From positions 62,001 to 126,000 of the forward strand of contig NZ_JAGIPX010000011.1 of the NCBI RefSeq assembly GCF_017814945.1: 64,000 bases of DNA, given 5' to 3'. The position numbers were made by a program, and so were the translations under genes. The notes under the pieces are model-generated. The model was given only the letters and a program-made list of their open reading frames with translations, made no database searches and was not told the origin of the DNA. How positions within the stretch are numbered: position 1 is the stretch's first letter; each line of letters starts with the position of its first letter. Shown here piece by piece: positions 27,962 through 36,255 of the stretch. The DNA comes from Paraburkholderia sp. LEh10 (GTDB lineage Bacteria; Pseudomonadota; Gammaproteobacteria; Burkholderiales; Burkholderiaceae).

Positions 27962-29205
27962 CGTGCCATTCCCATTACGTCGCGGTAGTACTGATAGAAT
28001 TTTCGAATGGCGACTTCTGTAATCATATGGTCCGCATCTTCAACGTCACGCCCCCCCATTTCGATCAGCGTCGAATGCTTTGGATGCGATTTCATGCCGT
28101 TCTGCGCAAACTCGATGATCTCGCCGTCGTCCACCGAAACAAGCCCGGCCGGTCCGAACAAAGCAGCCTGCCGCAGCCGACGTTCAGTCGTCTCATCGTC
28201 GTCGCTCGCGTAGCCGAAATGCGTCCAAACAAGTTCGAACTCACCCGGTGCAGCTGGAACGATCTGGCGCGTAGCAAGGCAACTCATGTTCTGCTGGAGA
28301 ATCAGGTTAGGCCATATTGTCATGATTACGGCCGCCTCGGTGCCAGGAAACTCAGGGACTTTCTCAAACAACTTCTGGTCATTGAGCTTCAGGTCCGCGC
28401 GATACGTCGCCATCTTCCTGGTCTCTTCCCCCGCTGTGTCGACCGACGGCTTATCCGAGCAGTGCACCGAATGTCGACCCGTGTCGTCCATAATCGCTCG
28501 TCCAGGTTGATCCGCACGAATAAGGCCTGACGAGATAAAGAAGACGTGCAACAACGCGGCGTGGTAAGGATCTTTGATGTTTTCGAACATCAGCTTCCAG
28601 TTACCCGGTATGCGCTGCCGGTGTCGCCCTAGAATCTTCAGCTCCCGCCCGTCAAAGGCTCGGTCGAAATATCGTAGAACCGATGGGCCTAGGAATTCTT
28701 CGAGCGGTTCCATATCGGGCGCGAAGCTGGCAAAGATCACACCGTTTCGAGTCGCAACGTTCAGACGGGTCAGTCCAAAATCTTTGAGATCGAAATCTTC
28801 CGGCATACCACCCTTACCATCGATCCCTCTGCGATACGCAACACCTCGAAGTGAACCATCGAGGTTGTAATTCCATTGGTGATAGGGGCAGGTGAATACT
28901 TTGGCGTTACCGCCCGGCTGCTTGCAAAATTCAACGCCCCGGTGCGCACACCTATTCTCCAGGACTACGATTCCGTCCTTGGTGCGAACAATGATTACGG
29001 CCCGGTTTCCTACCCAACCTCGGCGGAAGTCGCCCTTATTTGGAATTTCTGCCTCGAGGCCGACAAAGTTCCATGAGCGCCCGTGAAAAATTGTGTTTAG
29101 TTCCGCTTTGAAGATCTCGGACGATGTATAGATCTGATAGGGAACACGCGTCGACGATTCCCACTTGATTTGAGCTTCAACTTGTTCCAACTTTTCTGTC
29201 TCCAT
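27958..29205 (-). CDS. Rieske oxygenase large (alpha) subunit, NagG-like
   Basis: A 415-residue catalytic subunit. The Rieske 2Fe-2S site is C86-x-H88 and C106-x2-H109, and the mononuclear iron site is D212-x2-H215-x4-H220 in KDPYHAALLH. From memory the closest relatives are salicylate 5-hydroxylase NagG and related anthranilate-type oxygenases: blocks such as GLEAEIPN, RQRIPGNWKLM and CPYHQWNY match. A hydroxylated or amino aromatic acid is thus a likely substrate. Its own ferredoxin is not Rieske-type, unlike the nag system. Confidence 0.92.
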   Translation of the reverse strand: METEKLEQVEAQIKWESSTRVPYQIYTSSEIFKAELNTIFHGRSWNFVGLEAEIPNKGDFRRGWVGNRAVIIVRTKDGIVVLENRCAHRGVEFCKQPGGNAKVFTCPYHQWNYNLDGSLRGVAYRRGIDGKGGMPEDFDLKDFGLTRLNVATRNGVIFASFAPDMEPLEEFLGPSVLRYFDRAFDGRELKILGRHRQRIPGNWKLMFENIKDPYHAALLHVFFISSGLIRADQPGRAIMDDTGRHSVHCSDKPSVDTAGEETRKMATYRADLKLNDQKLFEKVPEFPGTEAAVIMTIWPNLILQQNMSCLATRQIVPAAPGEFELVWTHFGYASDDDETTERRLRQAALFGPAGLVSVDDGEIIEFAQNGMKSHPKHSTLIEMGGRDVEDADHMITEVAIRKFYQYYRDVMGMAR

Positions 29206-29303
29206 GCAATTTCGCGTTCGACATCCGTGTCTTCACGAACGAACGGGCAATTGCTTCACAACTCACTAGAACCGCATTGGTTACATATATTGCGATATCG
29301 TGT

Positions 29304-30089
29304 TCAGACTGCCCGAACGATCCGATTTCGAAGCGTTCCAATTGAAGGGTTACTCACTTCGACGACATCGCCGTCCTTCAAGCCTGGCATGGTCGGCCCG
29401 TCGGACCCAAGCCAGATCACATCGCCGGGATGAAGAGTGAGATATCGGCTCATACGCGAGATGTACTGAGACACACTAAAGATCATGTGCTCCGTCGAAT
29501 ACGAGGAAACTTCCTTACCGTTGACAGACACCGTGACTTCCTGTCGCATTGGATCCAGTCCTGTTGCAACGAATGGACCCATCGGTTTGAACGTGTCGGT
29601 ATTCTTTGCTCGCCAGAAGGTACGGTCGTTGAACTGCCATTCACGTTCACTCAAGTCGTTTCCAAGCGTGCATCCAGCAATGCAGGACATCGCGTCCGCC
29701 TCGCTCAAATTCTTCGCACGCTTCCCAACAACGAGGACAAGCTCTCCTTCGAACTCGAGCGAACCACGCGAATCCGCGGGAACGATGACGTCACTCCCGT
29801 GGCCAGTCAATGCATTCGGAGACCGGTATCCGATATCGGCCTCCGTGGGCACCTGAAACTTCTTTCCGAAGTGTTCATTTGCCCAGGTGATGTGGTTTCG
29901 AAAGTTTAAACCAGCTGCATAAAAGTTCTGTGGCTGGACCGGAGCCATGAACGTCGCTTCGGTGACTGGAACGATCTGCCCCGTGTACTCAAACTTGTCA
30001 AACGGTACGCGGTCAACAACTGCTATTACGTCATTTCGCAAGATACCAAAGGCCGGCGATCCGTCGATTTCGATGCGGCACCACTTCAT
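29304..30089 (-). CDS. fumarylacetoacetate hydrolase family protein, copy 1
   Basis: A 261-residue FAH-fold enzyme. The metal site is visible in SLEFEGELVLVVGKRAKNL with its Glu ligands and in GNDLSEREWQ with the Asp; the C-terminal PGDVIWLGSDGPTMPGL loop is also typical. Family members hydrolyse or isomerise diketo acids from ring cleavage, or decarboxylate them. It overlaps the NTF2-like gene by one base and is followed by the Rieske alpha gene, so it probably acts after extradiol or gentisate-type ring opening. Confidence 0.9.
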   Translation of the reverse strand: MKWCRIEIDGSPAFGILRNDVIAVVDRVPFDKFEYTGQIVPVTEATFMAPVQPQNFYAAGLNFRNHITWANEHFGKKFQVPTEADIGYRSPNALTGHGSDVIVPADSRGSLEFEGELVLVVGKRAKNLSEADAMSCIAGCTLGNDLSEREWQFNDRTFWRAKNTDTFKPMGPFVATGLDPMRQEVTVSVNGKEVSSYSTEHMIFSVSQYISRMSRYLTLHPGDVIWLGSDGPTMPGLKDGDVVEVSNPSIGTLRNRIVRAV

Positions 30090-30547
30090 TACGTTTTCTC
30101 CGTTTCACTGAACTCGAACACCGGCTCCATCGTATGCTTCAAAATTAACGCAGACGTCGCCGAGATCTGAAACTCGGTCGTAGATTCAAGGAATCTAAAA
30201 GGTCCAGTGATCTTGAAAGGAGGCTTTTCTCCTTGAGCATTGTCATAAAGAAAGCCCGTAACATAGGCCGTCACAATCATCGAGTCCGCGCCAGCAACCT
30301 GACACAGCACGTTGGAGGCCGCATGCCGAACAATACGCGATTTTGCGCGCGCATCTAGCATGGATCGAATTGAGTCATGGCCGATGTGCCGCTTCCCCTG
30401 TCTCTGCCATTCTGCGTCAACCGCAAACAGGTTCAAAAGCTCACCATAACTCCCATGGTCAAGACAATGGAACAGGCGGAGGAGTTGACGACTACAGAGA
30501 TTTTCAAGGGAAATATCGTGTGTAGTCTCGGAAGAGAAACCCATCAT
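30089..30547 (-). CDS. NTF2/SnoaL-like protein
   Basis: A 152-residue protein with the SnoaL-like cone fold: RLFHCLDHGSYGELLNLFAVDAEW then HIGHDSIRSML near the N-terminus, and a central strand MIVTAYVTGFLYD. Such proteins can be isomerases, dehydratases or accessory subunits in aromatic pathways. It is translationally coupled to the VOC gene before it and the FAH gene after it. A similar NTF2-like and FAH pair occurs at 50 kb. Confidence 0.8.
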   Translation of the reverse strand: MMGFSSETTHDISLENLCSRQLLRLFHCLDHGSYGELLNLFAVDAEWQRQGKRHIGHDSIRSMLDARAKSRIVRHAASNVLCQVAGADSMIVTAYVTGFLYDNAQGEKPPFKITGPFRFLESTTEFQISATSALILKHTMEPVFEFSETEKT

Positions 30548-31155
30548 GCCGCTCCAGAGGTACGTTTTTCGTGCATGTAACTTTCAGCGTCGACCTGGTA
30601 TCCTTCCACGTTTTTGCGGTACTCGTCGGACTGAAAGAATGCGAGATAATCCTCTTCCTTGCTAAAATTGGTCGCATTCAGTTCCACTTCGTTACCGTCC
30701 GGGTCTGAATAGTAGAAGCTCGTACTGGGGCCGTGGTTGTACGCCTTGAACGGCGTAATTCCAGCGGACTTCAGCACTTCATATCGACGAAAGAGGTGTT
30801 GGAGCGACTGTTCACGAAATTGCATGTGATTCAACCCGCTGCCTGCCGGGTGACGATCGCCGAGCTCAGGAATCTCAAAAAGGCCGAGCACCTGCGTAAT
30901 TGGGTAGTTCGTGTGGATCCGAAGGAAACACAAACGGGTCACGTCGGGGATGCTCTTCAATCCACGGTTGGGCGCGACGTCGACTGCCGGTTTCAAGCCG
31001 CCGAAAAAGTCGACATACCATGCCTTCATCGAGTCGAATGAGCGAGTGTGAAGAATAATTTCGCTAATCTGCAACGGACCTAAGGCCAGTTCGTCACTTG
31101 TGGATGGCCGCTGGTCCGCCACAGTTGCGTATGCCTCAGTTTGGGGTTGGCTCAT
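30544..31155 (-). CDS. VOC-family protein, extradiol dioxygenase-like
   Basis: A 203-residue vicinal-oxygen-chelate protein. The three metal ligands of type I extradiol dioxygenases can be placed: His in ISEIILHTRS, His in GSGLNHMQF, and Glu in PDGNEVELNA. It would cleave a catechol-like ring next to one hydroxyl, or act as an isomerase. A clear ribosome binding site (aggagatgat) marks the ATG at 31155. It is the first gene of the VOC, NTF2-like, FAH, Rieske alpha and beta run. Confidence 0.85.
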   Translation of the reverse strand: MSQPQTEAYATVADQRPSTSDELALGPLQISEIILHTRSFDSMKAWYVDFFGGLKPAVDVAPNRGLKSIPDVTRLCFLRIHTNYPITQVLGLFEIPELGDRHPAGSGLNHMQFREQSLQHLFRRYEVLKSAGITPFKAYNHGPSTSFYYSDPDGNEVELNATNFSKEEDYLAFFQSDEYRKNVEGYQVDAESYMHEKRTSGAA

Positions 31156-31724
31156 ATCATCTCCTATTGAATTGTGTTGGATCGTTCTGGCTGCGCGCCG
31201 CCCCTCGATCTCGGTAACATTTGCCACCCGGTCGATCGTATGAGTATGCAGACCAAGAACCTCGGCGCGTCCGTGCCATCAAAGCGTCCCGCGACCTCTG
31301 TTGGCTCAATGCGCAAGACCCTTCGCGTCGCGGTGGAGGCAACTCTCGGCTTTCTCGGAAAGGTGGTTTCGCCACTAGCCGCCGTCTCGTTCGCCAAGCT
31401 GGCTGACTGGATTTGCGAGGGTCAACCGCTCCCCCCTTAATTCTGCAGTCGTCGGGTCGAGCGATGCTAATAACAAAAGCGGATAACCCTATCCGCCGGA
31501 TCGGCGTGAAGCAGCCGTAGGAATCCATGTATCACAGCCAGCGGGCACTACAGCCTGCTTTTCGTGTGATGGACCCTGCTGCGCGCAGCAGTTATATCTG
31601 TCGATTGGCGCGGCATGGTTGGGCAATCTCAAGAAAGAACTCGTTCGACGCCAACCATTGGATATGCGGCGCCCTAGTGCTCTCGCGATCGGTAGAGAGC
31701 ACCAAACACGCACCATGACTCCAA
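31156..31724. other. intergenic, promoter of the VOC operon
   Basis: About 570 bases between two minus-strand genes. Short frames exist on both strands, including a plus frame at 31240-31440 ending in a protein-like stretch (TLGFLGKVVSPLAAVSFAK), but none has a binding site. The promoter of the VOC-to-beta operon should lie here. Confidence 0.4.
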
Positions 31725-33029
31725 TCATTGCCCTGTTCGTGCTCGTGCCACGTCTTGTGCGGACACAACCCCGCTTTTGTCTCCCATTTGGGCTAGCACG
31801 TAGTTCGAGACTGCTGCGATGTCGCCGTCGTCGAGCGACATACCAAATCCGGGCATCCGTTCTGCCCCATGGGCTGTCTGCAGCGAAGACCCTTCGAGGA
31901 TCACCTTGACGAGGTTTGTCCCTGCGGTATCGTTGACCGTCTTCGCACCCAGCAGAGTGGCGAACGGACTTCCTCGGCCGGTCCCATCGAACTGGTGACA
32001 TCCCGCACACTGATTGGCGAAAACCTGTAGTCCGCGAGCATGCGCCAACCCCGCGTCGGCGGCATAGACGGCGCCAGACGACCGCGCAAGCGAAGGTTCG
32101 ATGCTGACCGTGATTGGATTTGCGCCGGTTTTTGCCTGCCCTTCTCGCAGATACGCGACAAGGGCGGAAATGTCGCCCGGCGTCAGATGCCGCAAGCTGT
32201 AGTTGATCACCTCAGCCATCGGACCCGTGGCCGAGCCGTGTCCGTCGGCATGACCAGTAGACAGATACTTTTCGAGTTGCGTGTTGGTCCAACTGTCGAT
32301 GCCATGTGCTGCATCGGGGGTGATGTTGTAAGCCCGTTGGCCTAAGAGCGTCTCGCCGGATAGCGACTCACTCGACTTGAGTCCGAACCCCACGTTACGG
32401 GGCGTATGGCATTCGGCACAATGACCGAGCGCGCCCGCCAGGTAGGCACCGCGATTCCAGAGGAGCGTTTTCTGGCCATCGTAACGAGCAGGAGCGGTCG
32501 ATGCGAAAATTCTCTTCCATACGGCAAGGCCCCATCGCTGGTTGAAAGGGAATGGCAGTTCATTGGCGGGCACGGTGGTCTTCACCGGCTCGACCGTCTC
32601 CAGATATGCGCGAATCGCCAGCACGTCCTCCCGCGACATCGAGGCGTAGGCTGCGTACGGCATCGCCGGGTAAAGATTCCCACGAGGAGCCTTGCCATGC
32701 TGGACCGCATCGACAAACTGTTGCTCGGTGAAACGTCCGATTCCGGTCTCTGGATCAGGGGTGATATTGGTTGAATAGATACGCCCGAACGGAAGATCGA
32801 ACGAGCGACCGCCCGCGTACGGCTTGCCACCCCCAGTAACGTGACACCCAAGACAGTCCGCAGCCCGAGCGAGATATTCGCCACGCGCGGCCAAGGTCGT
32901 GAACATTGCCGGCGCACCCGTTGCCGGCGTTGCAGTCACCGGTTCGCCGTTGTCACGACCGATCTGGGCCACGCCCGCAAGAGCGATTACGACAACGCCA
33001 GCTGCGATTGCGAGATACCGAAGACGCAT
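31725..33029 (-). CDS. triheme cytochrome c, dehydrogenase electron-acceptor subunit
   Basis: A 434-residue membrane-anchored cytochrome with an N-terminal hydrophobic helix (residues 5-21) and three c-type heme sites: CLGCH at 59-63, CAECH at 204-208 and CAGCH at 341-345. Each is followed by a distal region such as NITPDPETGIG. This layout is the one of alcohol and aldehyde dehydrogenase cytochrome subunits on the periplasmic face. It starts 14 bases after the molybdopterin subunit, so it takes electrons from that enzyme to the respiratory chain. Confidence 0.93.
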   Translation of the reverse strand: MRLRYLAIAAGVVVIALAGVAQIGRDNGEPVTATPATGAPAMFTTLAARGEYLARAADCLGCHVTGGGKPYAGGRSFDLPFGRIYSTNITPDPETGIGRFTEQQFVDAVQHGKAPRGNLYPAMPYAAYASMSREDVLAIRAYLETVEPVKTTVPANELPFPFNQRWGLAVWKRIFASTAPARYDGQKTLLWNRGAYLAGALGHCAECHTPRNVGFGLKSSESLSGETLLGQRAYNITPDAAHGIDSWTNTQLEKYLSTGHADGHGSATGPMAEVINYSLRHLTPGDISALVAYLREGQAKTGANPITVSIEPSLARSSGAVYAADAGLAHARGLQVFANQCAGCHQFDGTGRGSPFATLLGAKTVNDTAGTNLVKVILEGSSLQTAHGAERMPGFGMSLDDGDIAAVSNYVLAQMGDKSGVVSAQDVARARTGQ

Positions 33030-33043
33030 GAACAGGTCCAGAG

Positions 33044-35281
33044 TTAAGTTGTCAGCCGGGCCGGCAGCGGCAGGCTACGCAAGCGGATGCCCGTTGCCGC
33101 GGCGATCGCATTTGCCACGGCCGGCGCGACCGTGCAGACACCAGGCTCACCAACGCCTGTCGGCGGCCGGTCCGATTCGACGATGTGAACCTCTACGGTG
33201 GGCATCTCGGAAATCCGAAGTACCGGATAGTCGTGGAAATTTGATTGCTGGACCTGACCATCCTTAAGCGTGATGGCACCGTGTAGCGTGTAGGACAAGC
33301 CGAATCCCGCACCGCCTTCCATCTGCGCGCGAATGATGCTCGGATTGATGGCAACTCCGCAGTCAATGGCTACGACCAGCCGGTCGACCCGGAACGTACC
33401 GTCCGTCGCTACCGTGACCTCGGCGATGTGTGCTACGAATGTGCGGAATGCGGACTGGACGGCAATGCCACGTCCACGTTTTTCACCTGGTGCGCCCGGG
33501 GCAAGGGGTTTATCCCAACCTGCGGCTTTCGCGGCGGTTGTCAAGACGGTGCGATACGGCGCGGCCTCTGGCGTCGTCAGCCGATCTAGCCGGAATTTCA
33601 GCGGATCGGTGCCCGACACGATCGCCAGCTCATCAAGAAAACATTCGCCCGCGAACGCCGTGTGCGTGTGTTCGACGGAACGGTACCATTGCACACTCAC
33701 ACCTCCATTGAAGATCGGATGTTGCTCGACCTGCAAATTGGGAATCGTATAGGGCATGTCCGAAAGGCCCTGGATCATCGTTTGAATCTTCTTCGGATTG
33801 AAGAAGCTAAATCCCGCCGACCCCAGGAAGTCTTGCGCAACGATTCGGTGGTGCATTGATTGGAGGCGCCGCTCGCGATCAAGGTAGGCTCGCGCCCAGT
33901 GCACGACGAGCGGCCGGTAGCCCCCTGCACGCATATCGTCCTCACGCATCCAGACCATTTTCACCGGACCGGTGATGCCGCGCTGCTTGGCCGCAGTCGC
34001 AATAGAAGCAGCCTCGCAAAGATAATCCGAAACCGGGCTCGCGCGGCGGCCAAAGCTTCCGCCCGCGTATAGCTGATTCAAGGTCACTTTTTCGGGCGGA
34101 ATTCCCAACTGCTCGCCCAGGTTTAGTTGGTCTGGTGTCTGCCACTGTTCGCCGTTCCACACCGTGCATTCGCCGTCTCCAACCTGCACGATGCAATTCA
34201 TCGGTTCCATGGCGGCATGGGCCAGGTACGGCAGTTCGTAGAACGCCTCGATCACAGTGCCGTCACCGCTGCTGGCACGTGTAACATCGCCGACCTGAGC
34301 AACGATGTCTCCGGGAGTGAGCGCGATTTTTTTGTACTGCTCGGTGAGATTAACCGTATCTACCCGCTCAGCACGGTCGAGATCCCAGTCGATCTTCAGC
34401 GCATCTCGGCCTTTGCGGGCGACCCAGGTGTTGCGTGCGAGCACGGCGACTCCGCCGAGGCTGCGCTTTGTTCCTGGGTAGGAAACCACAGCGACTACGC
34501 CGGGAATCTTCATGGCTTCCCGATCGTCTACGTGCTTGACCGTCCCGCCGAAACGTGGAGCGTGTGCGACAACAGCGACCAACATGCCTGGTAAGCGTAG
34601 GTCCTGGATGTAGATCGCTTTACCGTGGGTTTTCTCCACGATGTCCGTTCGCGCAAACCCTTCCTTGCCGATCAGGCGATAATCGGCGCGCTTCTTCAGC
34701 GCGATGCTGGTAGGGACCGGGCGGCGAGATGCGCCGGCGACGAATTCCCCGAAGCCGCCACGGTGTCCGCTTGAACGGTGAATGAGCACCCCGCGTTCAA
34801 TGGTGATCTCGCTGGCAGGCACCTTCCATCGCTGCGCGGCTTCAGCCAGGAGCATGGCCCGTGCCGCCGCTCCCGCCTGGCGCATCTGCTCCCAGGAATT
34901 GAACATCGACGAACTGCCACCAGTCGTCTGAAGCTTCAGCGCGCCCAGTGACAAATTGCTGTAGAGCTCGCGGTCGGCCGGCGCTGCGACGACCCGCACC
35001 CTCGACCAGTCTGCGTCTAACTCCTCCGCGGCCAGCGTCGCTAAGCCTGTGTAGACGCCTTGCCCCATCTCCAGGTGTTTGGCGATCACAGTTACATCGC
35101 CGCTTTCTGATATCCGTACGAAGGCGTTCGGGGCGAGCTCTGTCTGGGCTGCTGCAGCTGGCTGCGCAACCCGTTGCGCTGCGCGACCAGTCTTCGGTGC
35201 TAGATAGACGCCAATCAGCAAAGCTGTCGAGCCCTGGATGAACCGCCGACGCGACGGATCGGGTACGGGGGTGGTGCTCAT
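33044..35281 (-). CDS. exported molybdopterin hydroxylase, IorB-like
   Basis: A 745-residue molybdopterin-binding subunit like isoquinoline 1-oxidoreductase beta and nicotinate or aldehyde dehydrogenases. The N-terminus has a twin-arginine signal (SRRRFIQGSTALLIGVYLA), so it is exported folded. Family segments include KHLEMGQGVYTGLATLAAEE, YAGGSFGRRASPVSD and VGEPGVCTVAPAVANA. The ATG at 35281 overlaps the stop of the 2Fe-2S gene (ATGA). No FAD subunit is present; electrons pass to the cytochrome. Confidence 0.93.
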   Translation of the reverse strand: MSTTPVPDPSRRRFIQGSTALLIGVYLAPKTGRAAQRVAQPAAAAQTELAPNAFVRISESGDVTVIAKHLEMGQGVYTGLATLAAEELDADWSRVRVVAAPADRELYSNLSLGALKLQTTGGSSSMFNSWEQMRQAGAAARAMLLAEAAQRWKVPASEITIERGVLIHRSSGHRGGFGEFVAGASRRPVPTSIALKKRADYRLIGKEGFARTDIVEKTHGKAIYIQDLRLPGMLVAVVAHAPRFGGTVKHVDDREAMKIPGVVAVVSYPGTKRSLGGVAVLARNTWVARKGRDALKIDWDLDRAERVDTVNLTEQYKKIALTPGDIVAQVGDVTRASSGDGTVIEAFYELPYLAHAAMEPMNCIVQVGDGECTVWNGEQWQTPDQLNLGEQLGIPPEKVTLNQLYAGGSFGRRASPVSDYLCEAASIATAAKQRGITGPVKMVWMREDDMRAGGYRPLVVHWARAYLDRERRLQSMHHRIVAQDFLGSAGFSFFNPKKIQTMIQGLSDMPYTIPNLQVEQHPIFNGGVSVQWYRSVEHTHTAFAGECFLDELAIVSGTDPLKFRLDRLTTPEAAPYRTVLTTAAKAAGWDKPLAPGAPGEKRGRGIAVQSAFRTFVAHIAEVTVATDGTFRVDRLVVAIDCGVAINPSIIRAQMEGGAGFGLSYTLHGAITLKDGQVQQSNFHDYPVLRISEMPTVEVHIVESDRPPTGVGEPGVCTVAPAVANAIAAATGIRLRSLPLPARLTT

Positions 35282-35745
35282 CACGCTTCCCCCGCGAGTT
35301 TGCGTGCCGCCAGGTGAATTGCTGCGCGTATCCGCACATAGGTCGCACACCGGCAGATGTTGCCACCCATCGCTACATCAATGTCTCGATCGCTGGGGCG
35401 GGGGTTATGCGCCAGCAAAGCTGCAGCAGTCATGACCTGCCCGGGCTGGCAGTACCCGCATTGCGCGACTTCAAGTTCCGTCCATGCGGCGAGTACCGCC
35501 GCACCTTCGCTCGTCGTGTGCACGCCTTCGATCGTAGTGACGTGCTGCTTGTCGACCCGACCGAGCGACGTCATGCAAGAGCGAACGGGGCGACCGTCCA
35601 AGTGCACCGTGCAAGCGCCGCACATGGCCATGCCACAACCGTACTTGGTCCCCGTCATGTCAAGCTCATCACGGAGATACCACAGCAAAGGCATGTCGTC
35701 GTTACCTTCAACGACGTGGGATGTATCGTTGATTGTCAGTTTCAA
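35281..35745 (-). CDS. 2Fe-2S subunit of the exported hydroxylase, IorA-like
   Basis: A 154-residue iron-sulfur subunit with the plant-type cluster in [23 protein letters not shown] and the helical cluster in AQCGYCQPGQ and NICRCATY. It has no signal peptide and would be carried out with its Tat-targeted partner. First gene of a three-gene operon with the molybdopterin subunit and the cytochrome. Confidence 0.93.
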   Translation of the reverse strand: MKLTINDTSHVVEGNDDMPLLWYLRDELDMTGTKYGCGMAMCGACTVHLDGRPVRSCMTSLGRVDKQHVTTIEGVHTTSEGAAVLAAWTELEVAQCGYCQPGQVMTAAALLAHNPRPSDRDIDVAMGGNICRCATYVRIRAAIHLAARKLAGEA

Positions 35746-36255
35746 CTGGGCGCTCCGCGATGCGACAATACGGTTAGATATTCGTACAACGCCCGATTAT
35801 CTGGTCCGCCCATCTGCACCGCGTAGCCCAATCCTTCCGGCTTATTGCCCAATCGTCTAGGTTGCCGCAAAAAATCTGACGTGCCTGCCGTTTGACCTTA
35901 AGGCCAGTTGGCCCACTCACAGAGGAACAGAGCTATGACGTCACACACAGTTGCCCGATAATAAGTGCCCCTTTTTCGGCACGATCTCCTACCCGTTTTC
36001 CGCTCGCAGATTATCGGCGACCGACCTCTTCAGGCGGCAAGCAGCCCGCGTCCACACGCCTCGATCGAATCGCGCAAAAAATGGTCCATCAACAGTCATC
36101 GAGCGGCGTCGATACAAAGACGGTCAGGCTGAGCTATCGCCTGTTAATGGATGGAAATGAAGATTATGCTTCTATCGTAACTCTGCCCTGAGTCTTCAGT
36201 ATCCGACCAATGAGCCCACCAACGCAGGTTGGGCAGGTTAGTCAAGTCGTGTGGA
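35746..36255. other. intergenic, no gene seen
   Basis: About 510 bases between the hydroxylase operon's start and the end of the ABC-3C operon. It must hold the hydroxylase promoter. No family-like frame and no strong hairpin with a T-run. Confidence 0.5.
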
